Origin: Balanoglossus misakiensis
Lineage: Eukaryota > Hemichordata
Length of the DNA: 64,000 nucleotides
Direction of reading: 5' to 3'
NCBI GenBank assembly: GCA_040954595.2
Contig: CM082583.2
Location: forward strand, 3,100,001 to 3,164,000
Shown: positions 14,201-26,240 of the stretch, piece after piece
Numbering within the stretch: position 1 is the stretch's first letter
How the letters are laid out: each line of letters starts with the position of its first letter
Made by a program: the position numbers and the translations under genes
The notes under the pieces: generated by a model
Told to the model about the DNA's origin: nothing
Seen by the model: the letters and a program-made list of their open reading frames with translations, nothing else
Databases searched by the model: none

Positions 14201-17166
14201 GCAAGTAGGTGTGAAGGAACTGGCGCAATTCAATGTCAGATTAGCCTGTCCCGCATGACGTAAGGCCACAGCACTACCAGACAAGCCTGCCCCCTATATT
14301 ACACTTCTCATAAAGCAGATTATTGTATATACTCCGTATTGACTTACTACAATTCATCAACGTCTTCTTATGATCCTATTAAATTATGAAATTGTCAGCA
14401 TTTTGGTTGAAAAATAATCACAAGTAATTTGCTGTCTTTGTCATAACATATCAGTAATTTGAAGGGTCTTTATAATCACGATAAATGCTTCTTTTTTTCT
14501 AGAATTTTCTCCTTTCTGTGAGCTAAATGGGAATAATTTAGTATTGCTTTATTGTTAGGAATAATATTATTTCACGAAAAATTAGCCGCCTGTCAGTATG
14601 TACTGATTTGGTTTGTCAAATTTGAGGTATTAACAGTCTACACAGGATATTAGACCAGGGGAAATTCTCTACAATCATAGGCTCTCTTGAATTGCAATAG
14701 AGCTTAAACGATTAGTCCACTCACATATGGCTACATTCAACAAGCTCGAATTTTGAGACCATTTAAGTTTCTGGAAAATATTTGCTGGCTTCTCCGAGAC
14801 GCGGCGAAGACAGTCTCGAGTTCATGTGATCTAGACAATCCAAGGGAGAGAGTTGACACTCCTGCCGTAAGCCGAACGAACAAACATTCATATGATAAAA
14901 CAACTTTGCACAAGATTTGTACATGAATTAGGTGAACAAGAAAAATGGTCACCTCAAAGCAAGTGATAAAATACTTAAGGATGCACAGATCGCTCTGCGG
15001 ACGAAATGATTGACAGAGATGGTGGTTTAATCAACGGCATAGGCCTATAGACACGGGCAGATTTGCGATTTCATAGGACTTAATAAGCTAATCACAGGAC
15101 GCGGATGAAGAACAAGATTGCAAGGATAGAACTTGCAACATCAAACAGTGTGTAGGCGTCCATAAAGGGCCGATTCTCCTTGGATTCGATGGCATTGGAT
15201 ACATACGCGGTGCAAAGCTTTCATCTTTTCCGTCCGTTTGCTTTTAGACAAATCTGATAAAGAAGGTGCGCTTTTAAGAAAGAAAGTTCCTGACTTCATG
15301 TCAAGTCAGCTCAATTACGGGACGGTGTACATGCCGTTGCTATTTGAATATTTGTCAACAAACCGTTACAGTTTGTGCAATGGCTATAGCCTCCTATGAA
15401 GCACTATCAAGCAGAGATAAATTACTACCGAACAAGGATAGAGAGAACATTAGTTAAAATCTTCACGACATATTAACAGTGTACTAAGTGGCCTCGAGGA
15501 AACGTGATTTGGCATTTACTTATATTTTCTTTGTTCGTTTTCAAATCAATTTCACTGAAGGTAAATTAGATTTGTAAATGTATATTGGTTTACTAGCGGT
15601 TACTTTATAGAAAGGCACCATTGACAGCAATCAGGTGATTGTGGCGGAAAATTGCTCTCTTTACTTTCCAATTTGGCTCCTTTGGCGGGCTTTGCTGCAT
15701 TTCTGATATTTGTTGTCTTCGTGCGGAAAATGTTTTTCTGTTCATTTATTTCCTTAAATTTCCTCACGACGAATATTTGCTGTAAAGGATCTTATGTGTG
15801 AAAAAGCAGACTAGTTGACACGTGTCAGATGCAATACAGCGTTCTCAAAGGTCAAATCGACACGGCACAGCCCTTTACATCAACAGGTTAATTGTCAAAT
15901 CCAGCCTGAAGCAAAGCTCTGTGTCACATCCTGGAACGGATGATATGTTAATCAACTGCGCTCAAAATTATAAGTTTAACGTGCATTCAACAGAGTAATA
16001 ACATGGTTTTGAATGGACATTGGAGTTGAAACTTATGCGTGTTCTTATACGACATTAAATTTAAATAACTTCATTTCAACGATGAAGAAACACTTTTTTC
16101 AGTGATGTGTACGAATAAACAACACAAAGAAACTTAACATGATATATTTCTTGAAAACACCAGAGCATAATGTTAAGATCATTGTAATTCAGTAATTCGG
16201 CAAATAAAAAAACCCACAAGAAACTCTTTAAAGTCGACAGACAATTCATGTAAGACCGAATAGTAATTTCATGTTTTGATAATAAATACACTAACACACC
16301 TAGATAAAATTAATACAACGGTGACTGGAATCACTGACTGTTCTTTGGGTAGAGTTGTTATGATGAAAGAAATACTGTCGGCTAACACGACTGAAAATGT
16401 TATTGAATGTTTAAGCAAATAACAAACACCGTTTAAAAAGAGGTCAACTTTGCGTGCGATTGACAACTTATGATGAGTGATATCAAGATTATGACCAATG
16501 CATTGCAGCCTGTGTCTTGTAAACAACGTGTCGCTCTGTACAATTTGCAATTTAGTCACTCAGCGAAGGAAATAAATTAAATCGTGTCTTTTGAACAGTG
16601 ATCGAGTCACCACGTCATCATACGCGCTATTCGACGCGCGCGTCCACTGTACGAGATCGCGCTTGATGCCTAAATGATTCGAAACAGAGCAGTCTCCGTA
16701 ACTTATTATTAAATTTTTGGCACAACGGCAGTTGTTAGTAATGATTAAGTTATCATGTGATTTCAGAGCAGCAAGTTTTAAATGTTTGAATATCAGTATA
16801 ATTTAATACATTTTTTCTAAGTACCCGCAGATTGATTTGTAAAGCACAATGTTGACAACTTGAAAGTGGGACTAGTAACCACCGTATTGTCATGATTGTC
16901 GACAATGGAATTAACACAACTCTAACTCCAGTTGAGTCGTTGAGGGCGCTATACAGTATCCAAATGACAGGGGTTGTTGTTCTCGAACAGAGGTCATCAT
17001 GCGTGTGTTTAGCCAAAAACAGTACTGTCTATGGTGTAGCTAGCTCTGCGGCGTTAATTATGGACACACAGGTGAGCTGTTGTCTGCTCCCCAGCAAAAT
17101 GAGTGAAATTATTTCAGGGGGCTAATGATAATTGCAAAAGCACTTTGACCACAACTTGACTACTTG
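11261..17166. other. non-coding sequence, nothing recognised
   Basis: About 5.9 kb with a short C-run near 12202-12214, a short (AT)n near 12882-12897 and scattered open frames of under 100 codons. None has a recognisable domain. No RNA gene was identified. Confidence 0.55.
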
Positions 17167-17169
17167 TAA

Positions 17170-18280
17170 GGGACTGTCCAGAATTTACTTCCAAGGGGGG
17201 GGGGGGGGGGGGGGCTGGAGGATTTTCAGGAGGGGCCACCCATTTTCCCCAAGAAAAATTAGGGGGGGGTCAGACATAAAAATCACAATCCTTTAGGGGG
17301 GGGGCATGTAAAAAACCCTCACAAACTCAATATTTTCCCTGAAGTACTGATTTATAAGAAACAAACCACCATGGCTACCTGGATGACAGATGAACTCCAC
17401 AAGTGTATTAAATCTTCATAAGCTTGATTTTCCGGTAATTTTTACGGTGGGTTATTTTGTATATCTACTACAGTTTCTTGTTCTACTCTGTGAAGCATAA
17501 TAAAATGCCCAGTATTTGGCCTGCCAGCACAGACCATAAATGTACAGTGAACAGTCAGTGTTGTTACTGTTGACGGGCTCAATTCAAGTCCAGACTAGAA
17601 TTCGTTAATTTTCTCATCAATCATTCATATATGTATATAAAAAGTTAATTTGCTTTTGGGTTCATTAAAATGCAGCTTTGAGCTCTGTATTTTATAAAAT
17701 TTTCTTACAGGGGAGGGGGACACCCCCTCCCAAACCCAACCCCTTCACTTCTCGGTTTACAATATCTGCCAACACAGAATACAAATACTTAACAAATATA
17801 AACAATGTTCAGTTTTAATATCCACTGATGAGGAAAAACATCAGTTTCAAATTCTTTTCATGGGAGCGCTGTTTTTCTTTTTTTACAAGATAGATAGGTG
17901 ATGTGTTTTGCTGTGTGAAAGAAAATGGGGGGTGGGATTTCAAAATTTTAAGCTGTTCGGAAGGGGGGGATTTGAAAATATTTCGGGTTGTGTACGGGGG
18001 CCATGTGAAAATTAACGGTAAAAAAAATTTAATTCTCCCCCCCCCCTTCCAGAGGTGTTTGTAAATGCAGCCTTATCAGACTGTATGTGTCGTAGTCTGT
18101 ACCGGTAAGCATGCATGTATATATTGGGGGGGGGGGTCATGGAAAAAAAAAAAACAGGAAATTTACGGGAGGGGCCACAGATTTCCTCCACAATTTACAA
18201 GGGGGGGGCCATGGAAAAAAATCACCAGGAAAATAAGAAATCCTCCAGCCCCACCCTGGAAGTAAATTCTGGACAGTCCC
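17170..18280. mobile_element. PIF/Harbinger-like non-autonomous element, copy 1
   Basis: The terminal inverted repeats begin GGGACTGTCCAGAATTTACT on the left. The right end is the exact inverse (AGTAAATTCTGGACAGTCCC). The target duplication TAA is present at 17167-17169 and 18281-18283. Just inside the left end is a run of 20 G (17195-17214), followed by more G-runs. C-runs lie before the right end. The core (about 17650-17715) is shared with copy 2 (20389-20460) and, inverted, with copy 3 (60735-60820). No transposase frame is present. The 3-bp TAA duplication and GGG ends point to PIF/Harbinger. Confidence 0.82.
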
Positions 18281-18283
18281 TAA

Positions 18284-19875
18284 ATACGTGCTCTACAAGT
18301 ACCCATCATTGTAATAGAGAGGCGTGATTTTAACTTTGTCTTTAATAGCTGAGATGTGTCCTAATTATAGTGGTATCCAAAATGACGGGTTTAACAATAT
18401 CTGTTCAACATATAAATATACACTCGTATCAGTTATACCGATGCTCAATATGCATAAAGGTCAAAGGTTACCCAAACTTTTGGAAGCAAATTGTGGTCCC
18501 GAACTGACACCATGTTTTCAAAAACAACGACTATCTATCTACCTTACTGGCCAACTTCAACATATTGAAGGCTTTGCCAGTGAGTGCACCCTAGTACAGG
18601 ACATCAAAAATGTCAGTTTTCTGGTTTGGTGAAGTGTAGTGCCAAAGAAGATTTGAAGGATTCATGTGTTATATGAAAAAGCTAGAAAGGAGATGAAAAA
18701 AGATAAGGGTTCAGCTATATCACAGTCAATTTTAGTATTAGTTCAATGTATATCACGTCTATATAGTAAGTTGAGGGCGATAGTCTGCACTGAAACCAAC
18801 ATTATTAACAGACCAACACTAAATTACTATTGCACACCACATTGAGAATCACTGTATTAATCACAACAAAAGGCAATGTTGGTTTTGATTCCATGATATT
18901 TCATAATTTTAATTCTACATTATTCACATAACCTAGAACTGTCATTCATCAAGGTACCTGTAATTTGCGTTGTACAGCATATTTGTTTGGCTTAAGTTTT
19001 CTTTATTATAACCAGACAATAACATTGCTTTTAAATATTCCGTATATTGTTATGGTTTGGCATTGAATGGTTTAGGCAGAAAAAAACAGTAGGTCAATTA
19101 TCATCTAAACTTTATACATAAATTATATCTTATACTGACCCACGTTAAGATATTTAATGGTGGGTCAAAGTTCAATCCAAAAATTTGTGAAGAAATGTTA
19201 ACAAGCTCTTTCTCCTCAACCTCTCTCCCTTCCTCTACCTGTCTCCCGTTCTGTCTGTCTGTCTCTATCCCTCCCCCCTCCCCCCCTCTCTCTCTCTCTC
19301 TCTCCTCCCCGCTCTCTCTCTCTCATTTAGAGTGCGTCTGTGCCATCGATATCTCAGGAATTGCTTATAAGTTGGAATCGACTTAAACGTACTGATACTA
19401 GACAGTCAGACCCTAGAGATTCTGATGGGCGTGGCATGCATATCATTGAAGTGATCCAATATCAAAATGTTCCTGTTAATGGTTGTCTATACAACCAACA
19501 TGACAGCAAACAGATACTTACTTCATCAGACTTGATGAAGTTTACTAAAAGATATATCAGACATGGTTATGGCGGTACTGAATGTAATGTTATAACATTA
19601 GCTCCCGTTTGAAGATCATGACAACTAGATGGGACATTATGATACGACAAACATACTGGGCAGATAAACAAGGCCGGTCACTACATTCTTCATCACTGGG
19701 GCTACTTTTTCAGTGTTGTTTTGTGGATTCTTGTTCTACTTTGTAAAATATTTAAAAATGCTGGCACTGTATTTGGTTTTTCAACACAACCCTTTAAAGT
19801 AAATGGCATTGTTAATTGCTGAACATTGAATTCAAGTCCGGACCTGAATGCATATTTCAACAATAACAGTAGATG
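18284..19875. other. spacer between two elements, with pyrimidine tract
   Basis: Open frames at 18324-18632 and 19340-19612 have no recognisable family or splice-supported context. A CT-rich tract (TCTC/CCCTCC) runs from about 19204 to 19325. I cannot assign a gene, although a short exon in this block is possible. Confidence 0.5.
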
Positions 19876-19878
19876 TAA

Positions 19879-20809
19879 GGGACCGTTCAGTTTTTACGCC
19901 CGGGGGGGGGGGGGGCGGCAAAATCCAGGTGGGGTCACTTAAATTTTGAAGTCCAAAAGGGGGGGGGTCATCTGGTTTTTTTAAACGTTTAGGGGGGGTC
20001 ACATACTTTTGCCACCAAACTTTTGCTTTTGAGTCCACAAAATTGCAGTTGCGCGCCCTTTATTTTACAAAATTTTATAATTTCACCCACCCCCTTCATT
20101 TTCCTCCACATTTCATTTTTTGCTGTTTTTTCTAGTGTACCAGGGCAGAGTGCTTGCCACCCCAACCCCACCGATGATAATATTTAACAAAGTAAATACA
20201 TAAAGGAGAATAATCGTTTAAACCATTTCGCATAACTGATAGATGCATCTTCTACATGTATATACTAGAAGTATATAAATGATGATCATTATAAATGATG
20301 TCATGACGAAGATGACGCCAAATCTTCTAACTTTGAGTGGAGTGGCAAAAAGTAAAATTGGTCATCCCAAACATTGAGATAATTTGCTTTTGAGTTCATT
20401 AAAATGCAACTTTGAGCTACATATTTTACAAAATTTTCTTATGTGGGAGGGGGACACCCACCCCGCCACTTTTCTTGTTTTACCGATTCTAGCAACTATT
20501 GTGTTGACTTGTCATTTTAATTTGTTCATAGATTTCTTTATTGCAACGATACTATTATATACTTCAATTACTTTAAGAAATTTATAATTGAGGTGTGAGG
20601 AGCCTCATTCCCTTTATTGCATACAGTGTACATAGGGTCAGGACGGCAATTGTTTTCGGCGGGGGGGGGGGGGGTCATCATATTTTTGGGTCTGTCAAAG
20701 GGGGGGGGTCATCATTTTTTGGTCCTGGGTGAAGGGGGTCGCCCTGATTTTGAAAACCGATGACACAAACTTGCCGCCCCCTCCCCGGCCGTAAAAACTG
20801 AACGGTCCC
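19879..20809. mobile_element. PIF/Harbinger-like non-autonomous element, copy 2
   Basis: The left end is GGGACCGTTCAGTTTTTACG and the right end is its inverse, with TAA at 19876-19878 and 20810-20812. G-runs of 7-14 follow the left end and recur near the right end on the same strand, around repeated GGGTCATCAT-type motifs. The core containing TGCATTTTAATGAAC-type sequence on the opposite strand is shared with copies 1 and 3. No coding frame of transposase type is present. Confidence 0.83.
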
Positions 20810-20812
20810 TAA

Positions 20813-21100
20813 ACCATCGACTGGGAGACAACACGTAACAGGTGAGAATGCAGCAGAAGAAATAGCTCCCTATGACCAACTTCACGTAAAACTACAACAG
20901 CCCGAGAACGCTGTCAGAAGATACGAGGCGAATTTCAGCTTTTCATTCACAGGAATGGCTGCGATTCGGTGATGGTTTTATAAAAAACAACTAAACACAA
21001 GGACAAAAACAACAAAACGAAGAAAATGGCACCATTGTTTTGTGGTATTTCTGTTCCAATCACAGTTAAACACACATTTTTTCAGTAACCAAGAATTATG
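20813..21100. other. short spacer, nothing recognised
   Basis: Non-coding sequence between the Harbinger-like copy and the long-inverted-repeat element. Confidence 0.5.
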
Positions 21101-21153
21101 TATATGTATGAAAGCCCTTTAGGGACATTTCGTAAAGCAAAAATTTTTTTTTT

Positions 21154-21382
21154 ATCTCGTGAGCACGAGATACTAAGTCGTGAGCACGAGATACTAAGTC
21201 GTGAGCACGAGATACTAAGTCGTGCGCACGAGATACTAAGTCGTGAGCACGAGATACTAAGTCGTGCGCACGAGATACTAAGTCGTGCGCACGAGATACT
21301 AAGTCGTGCGCACGAGATACTAAGTCGTGCGCACGAGATACTAAGTCGTGCGCACGAGATAATTATCTCGTGCTCACGAAAT
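21154..21382. repeat. palindromic 21-bp tandem repeat, left arm
   Basis: About ten copies of a 21-bp unit with the core CTCGTGAGCACGAG or CTCGTGCGCACGAG followed by ATACTAAG. The second core is a perfect palindrome, so each unit can form its own hairpin. Both strands are open across it (ISCARL and EILSRAH repeats) because the unit length is divisible by three. Confidence 0.93.
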
Positions 21383-21939
21383 AACATCGCATCTTATTGC
21401 AATGAACCTAAGGAGTCAAAAGCTTAACTGATCAATGCGGGAGGTTACGTGGCCAGACAGTTTAATTATTATGTATGTCACATTCAATGTCACCAGAAAG
21501 TCACTGCTAAATTTCAGACTAAGGGCTTTCCAGACCTGAGTCTCGAGCATTTAATCTCAATGTTTTGAAGAGCGGGTAATAGTTCTAAATTCTGCTTTGC
21601 TTTGAGTTAGGTATTGGCTATGTTGCCAAATTTAGAGTTGTAGATTGAAGTTAACTTTATCTGATACTCATAGTCTTATTGCTAATGCATCAAATCTTTT
21701 CGGAGCAAGAAATAGCAGCTTATCACTCGAAACATATGTATTCACGTCAGCGTTCCGGGCAATGTGATTCACTCCACCGTCAATGTTTAAGAATAGCACA
21801 ATATACTAGACTTCCAGTGCTATATAATAACTGCTAACTGCATCATAGTACCCATTCCAATCATAAGACCCCAAACGTTTTTTGCTTGATTTGTAATGTG
21901 TATTACTTTCCTGTATAAAATCACAGGAATAAACCTTAT

Positions 21940-22085
21940 TTTTATTCTTCAATTTCACGTTTGCTTTGGTCAAATTATATTTGTGTTCTTCAAATCTATA
22001 TTTGTGTTCTTCAAATCTATATTCTTGTTCTTCAAATCCACGTTTGCCTCCGTCAAATTACATTCTTGTTTTTCGAAGTTAACAT
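21940..22085. repeat. ~21-bp minisatellite inside the fold-back-like element
   Basis: About six degenerate copies of a unit like TTTGTGTTCTTCAAATCTATA start where the left inverted repeat ends. It is followed by the 14-bp palindrome CCCTCTGCAGAGGG near 22090. Confidence 0.75.
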
Positions 22086-22983
22086 GTTGCCCTCTGCAGA
22101 GGGCGCCGTCAATGACCTTTGGCTTTTCAGCAGCGTCTCAGTGAAATCGAATTACGGCAAATCTATCATTATTAATCATCTGTAGATCTCTTAATCTACT
22201 AAGCTCTTGTCTGTTCCACTGGTCTGAATCATGATGAACGGAATGCCGTCATATCATCGCAAATTTGAAAATGCTATTTTTGATAATCTTGACTCAAAAT
22301 GACAAATAGTCAAATCAGCATGTTTTTATGTATTCGACTTCAATATTATTTGTCAGAATGTGATTTGTAATAAAGCTTTACCATATCAGTCCGTATATGT
22401 CAATCCAGACCGGCACAAATTAGCGACATCAACTGTCACACAATCAAAAGTACATAATGTAACGAGATTTCGACACACGTTGCCATAAATAGGAAGCTTT
22501 AGAGCAAATTCCGACCAGAGCCAGAATACTGTTTTCCGTGTTTGTGAAGTGGCCTCAGCAACGGAAAGACTGTTGTCATTCAAGGATAATAGACATCAAT
22601 ATTTAGCGGACATATCTTAACCAAATGACCCGCCAAAGTGGATGTAAAACACCAGTTCTTATAAAACTGTGACATTTTCACCCAACATACCAGGAAGGTT
22701 TATGAAGTGTGGCCAGTAGAGTCGTCAAACTCATTTCTTTACGTGATAACTAAATGCCTGCAAATGACTTGCAAACCATCTTTTAAATGACCTGGGGTCA
22801 GTGACCACAAGTCGTGATTGTTTTCAATTGTGCATAACATGTAATTGTAGGAAATCCAGGTGTGATGAATCTTGATGAATTTTTTCCCCTAGAATGACAT
22901 AATTTTCGAAGCTCTCTTTAAACGCTAAATCCATGTTTTTAGTGAGATATACATAAGTAGTCAATATCATAATGGCAACACGC

Positions 22984-23140
22984 ACAGTCGAGTAGGGCAC
23001 AGATAAAAGAGATTGTAAGAAGTGTGCTATCAGAAGAAGAGGTATTGGAGTCGGAAAATGAAAGACCCGCGACTACAGAGCTCGTTACAGACACGAAGAG
23101 AAGCTAAAAAGAGGAAAAAAGCAAAACGTAAACGATAAGT
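22984..23140 (+). pseudogene. possible LINE ORF1 C-terminal remnant
   Basis: One frame reads a charged segment (for example QIKEIVRSVLSEEEVLE) ending with a stop near 23106. A shifted frame reads REAKKRKKAKRKR before a stop at about 23138. It lies directly upstream of the LINE endonuclease remnant in the same orientation, so it may be the end of ORF1. There is no diagnostic motif, hence low confidence. Confidence 0.35.
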
Positions 23141-23160
23141 AGCTAAGATATAAGGCTTCT

Positions 23161-24870
23161 TTGCCACCTATGAACTCAAATAACATACATTTGTCATCTC
23201 TGTACTGTCGGGGTTTAAGAGGTGATGAGAAAAGACGACAAATATTTCAGTGGTGTAGAGACCAAAAACCACATGTATTATTGCTACAAGAAACTTACTG
23301 GGACGAACAAATTCAAGATCAAATTTGCAGAGAGTGGAAAGGGAAAATGTTCCATTCTTTTGGTAATAACCACAGTTAAGGGGTTACGATTTTTGCCGAT
23401 GAAAAATTGGATCATGAGATAAAGTATTCAAAAAGGGAGACAATTACTTGTATCTTTAGATATCAATGGTGAAACATTTACTATAGTTAATATTTACGCA
23501 CCAAATCAACCCAAAGAAAGGGAGCTTTTCTTTATGTCTTTGAAATGTTAGATTCAAAAACATACGAATGGGGATGATTACGTGTTCATTGGAGATGATT
23601 TCAACACCGTTTTAGATGCGTAGGTTGATTCATTTGGAACGAAGTGTCATTCTGTTAAATCTAAGAAACTGGACGGGATTTTGAAATCTTTTAAATTGTG
23701 TGATGTATGGCGAGAAATGAACCCTGCTAAACTACAGTTCACCTGGAGACAAGTTAACCGTGGAATTGCGAGTAGACTTGACTTTTGGTTTATTCCCCAT
23801 GACTTTCTTTCTAGTGTTAACTCTGCCGATATTCGGCCGATTATTAGAACAGACCATAATGTCATTTCCTAAAAGATTAGCCTGAAAAAATATTGTAAAG
23901 GCCCGGGATATTGGAAGCTAAATACGAGTCTACTCAAGGATGATAACTATAGAATAATAATAAACAACGTCATAACACAAGCCATAACAAATTATCAAAA
24001 ACTCTATGATTATAGAAATTTATTAGATTTAATTAAAGTGAAAGTCAAAGAAGGAAGTATTAAATATGGAAGGGAAAAGGAAAAATATAAAAAAAGAGAC
24101 AAGCAATAATTAAAGAACAGCTAAAAGAAATTGAAGATAAATTACTTAGAGATAACAGAGGAAAGGAAGACCTAATAAACATTTATGAAGACAAAAAGAG
24201 GGAACTAACTTAGCTATAAGTAAATAAACTACGTGGAATTCAAATTAGATCCAGGGTGAAGTGATACGAAGAAGGAGAAAGAAACAGTCGTTATTTCCTG
24301 GGACTAGAAAAGAAAAGGCTGATGGTTAATGATAAGTTTATTACAAAGACAGATGAGATATTAGCAGAAGAAAAGGCTTTTTATGAAGAACTTTATAAAT
24401 CCAAAAGTGTTAATAACAGTAAAGTTAAAAAATACATAAATGACATTAAAATAGAGTCTAAGTTCAAAGCAAGTGAGGCATTAATGTGTGATGGTAAAGT
24501 TTCTGAGGAGGAATGTCTAAAAGCCATGCGCAGAATGAAAAGCAACAAAACACCAGGACCAGATAGCATTCCTTTAGAATTTTACAGAGTGCTTTGGAAA
24601 AATATAGGTAAGACAGTAGTAGACGCTTTTAATGAAGGTTATAATAAGGGTGCGCTTGCCAATTCTCAGTGTAATGGTATCATAACGTTAATACATAAAA
24701 AGGAGTGTAGGCTTAATCTAAAAAATGGGAGGCCCATATCGCTGCGCAATCATGATTACAAAATATTATCAAGCGTGTTAGCTAATAGATTAAATCAGGT
24801 TATACCTAAGTTGATTAGTACTGACCAAGTGGGCTATATTAAAAGACGTTTTAGTGGCCAAAACGTTCGG
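23161..24870 (+). pseudogene. L1/Tx1-like LINE ORF2 remnant: endonuclease and start of reverse transcriptase, 3'-truncated
   Basis: The 5' part reads as an APE-type endonuclease: LYCRGLRGDEKRRQIFQW, the catalytic-type LLLQET at about 23281, GDDFNTVLDA near 23591, SRLDFWFI near 23771 and the terminal TDHN near 23851. The reverse transcriptase starts in the open frame 24322-24870, with KTPGPDSIPLEFY, LIHKK, NGRPISL and YKILSSVLANRLNQ. This is the fingers region typical of L1/Tx1. The fragment ends before the YADD catalytic box. Stops at about 23377, 23620, 23871 and 24108 and several frame shifts make it non-functional. The 3' end passes at 24871 straight into two units of the palindromic repeat, which is unusual because LINEs are normally 5'-truncated. 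Confidence 0.88.
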
Positions 24871-24917
24871 CTTAGTATCTCGTGCGCATGACTTAGTATC
24901 TCGTGCTCACGAGATAC
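24871..24917. repeat. two palindromic repeat units at the LINE break
   Basis: CTTAGTATCTCGTGCGCATG and a second CTCGTGCTCACGAG unit, of the same family and orientation as the right-arm repeats, are joined directly to the truncated reverse-transcriptase frame. Confidence 0.85.
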
Positions 24918-25399
24918 TGCCTCATAGTATATTATTAGCACTGGCATTATTAACTAAAAAAGTATGAAGTTTCATACACTTTATTGCTGATGCTTGGTGA
25001 TTTTCACTTTCATTATGAAAGGAAAGAAGCCATTCCTTTATATTTCAACATGGGTTTCAACCATTGTGAAATGTTGGCTTTGAAAGCAAATATCACGATT
25101 TTATTCTGAGCTTGTGAAATTTATAGAGAATATTGTACAAGAATGGATTGCACAGACGAAAACACCAGTCAGATGCCACCGACGTTATATCATACCTAAG
25201 CTATCAACCGGTCGGCTATACATAAATACAGATGGATGAAATGTCTTCAACATGGTCCTGTAATTGTCAAAGAAAGCGCCCAGCTACTTCATCATATAGC
25301 TATCAATAAAATATGTCGTTAGCGACGTCGTAACCAGCATGTTCTTGACAAAAAATCCAAAGAAGTGACAATCCTACACTTCAAATTCTTTTGTCAGAA
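24918..25399. other. interior of the fold-back-like element, no gene
   Basis: AT-rich sequence with no recognised coding or structural motif between the truncated LINE and the right inverted-repeat arm. Confidence 0.5.
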
Positions 25400-25977
25400 T
25401 TAAAATAAGTTGTATTCCTGTGATTTGATACAGGAATGTATTACACATTACAAATCAAGCAAAAATCGTTTGGGGGTCTTATGATCGGAAGCGGCACTGT
25501 GATGCAGTTATTATATAGCACTGGAAGTCTAGTATATTTTGCTATTCTTAAACATTGACGGTGGAGTGAATCATATTGTCCGGAACGCTGACGTGAATAC
25601 ATATGTTTCGAGTGATATTCTGCTATTTCTTGCTCCGAGAAGATTCGATGCATTGGCAATAAGACTATGAGTATCAGATAAATTTAACTTCAATCCACAA
25701 CTCTAAATTTGGCGACGTAGCCAATACCCGTTTCAGTGTTTAATAAGTGTATAACTCAAAGCAAAGCAAAATTTAGAACTATTACCCGATCTTCAAAACA
25801 TTGAGATTAAATGCTCGAGACTCAGATCTGGAAAGCCCTTAGTCTGAAATTTAGCAGTGACTTTCTGGTGACATTGAATGTGACATACATAATAATTAAA
25901 CTGTCTGGCCAAGTAACCTCCCGCCCTTATCAGTTAAGCTTTGACTCCTTAGGTTCATTGCAATAACATGCGAAATT

Positions 25978-26188
25978 ATTTCGTGAGCACGAGATAATTA
26001 TTTCGTGAGCACGAGATAATTATCTCGTGAGCACGAGATAATTATCTCGTGCGCACGACTTAGTATCTCGTGCTCACGACTTAGTATCTCGTGCGCACGA
26101 CTTAGTATCTCGTGCGCACGACTTAGTATCTCGTGCTCACGACTTAGTATCTCGTGCTCACGACTTAGTATCTCGTGCTCACGAGATA
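25978..26188. repeat. palindromic 21-bp tandem repeat, right arm
   Basis: About ten units of the CTCGTG(C/A)(G/T)CACGAG family. In the inner part they are spaced by ATAATTAT and in the outer part by ACTTAGTAT, as the inverse of the left arm. The spacer change differs between the arms, so the arms have diverged since they formed. Confidence 0.92.
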
Positions 26189-26240
26189 AAACATTTTTTT
26201 TTGCTTTACGAAATGTCCCTTACGGGCTTTCATATATATG

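Larger units (their letters stand above)
21107..26234. mobile_element. fold-back-like element with ~0.83-kb inverted repeats
   Basis: The outer ends are TATGAAAGCCC on the left and its inverse on the right. They are flanked by the possible 6-bp duplication TATATG (21101-21106 and 26235-26240), although the AT-rich context makes the exact cut ambiguous. The two ends align as inverted repeats for about 830 bp (21107 to about 21945 against about 25400-26234), with a few indels. Each arm contains a block of palindromic 21-bp tandem repeats. The interior has no transposase but carries a degenerate L1/Tx1-like LINE. The structure resembles Foldback/Galileo-type elements with repeat-bearing arms. 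The superfamily is not established. Confidence 0.78.

Noticed and set aside
18324-18632. 102-codon plus-strand frame as a possible gene
   Set aside because: No family recognised, no splice or promoter support, and it lies between two transposon copies.
21082-21427. Frames on both strands reading ISCARL and EILSRAH repeats
   Set aside because: The 21-bp palindromic unit is open on both strands. There is no other protein feature.
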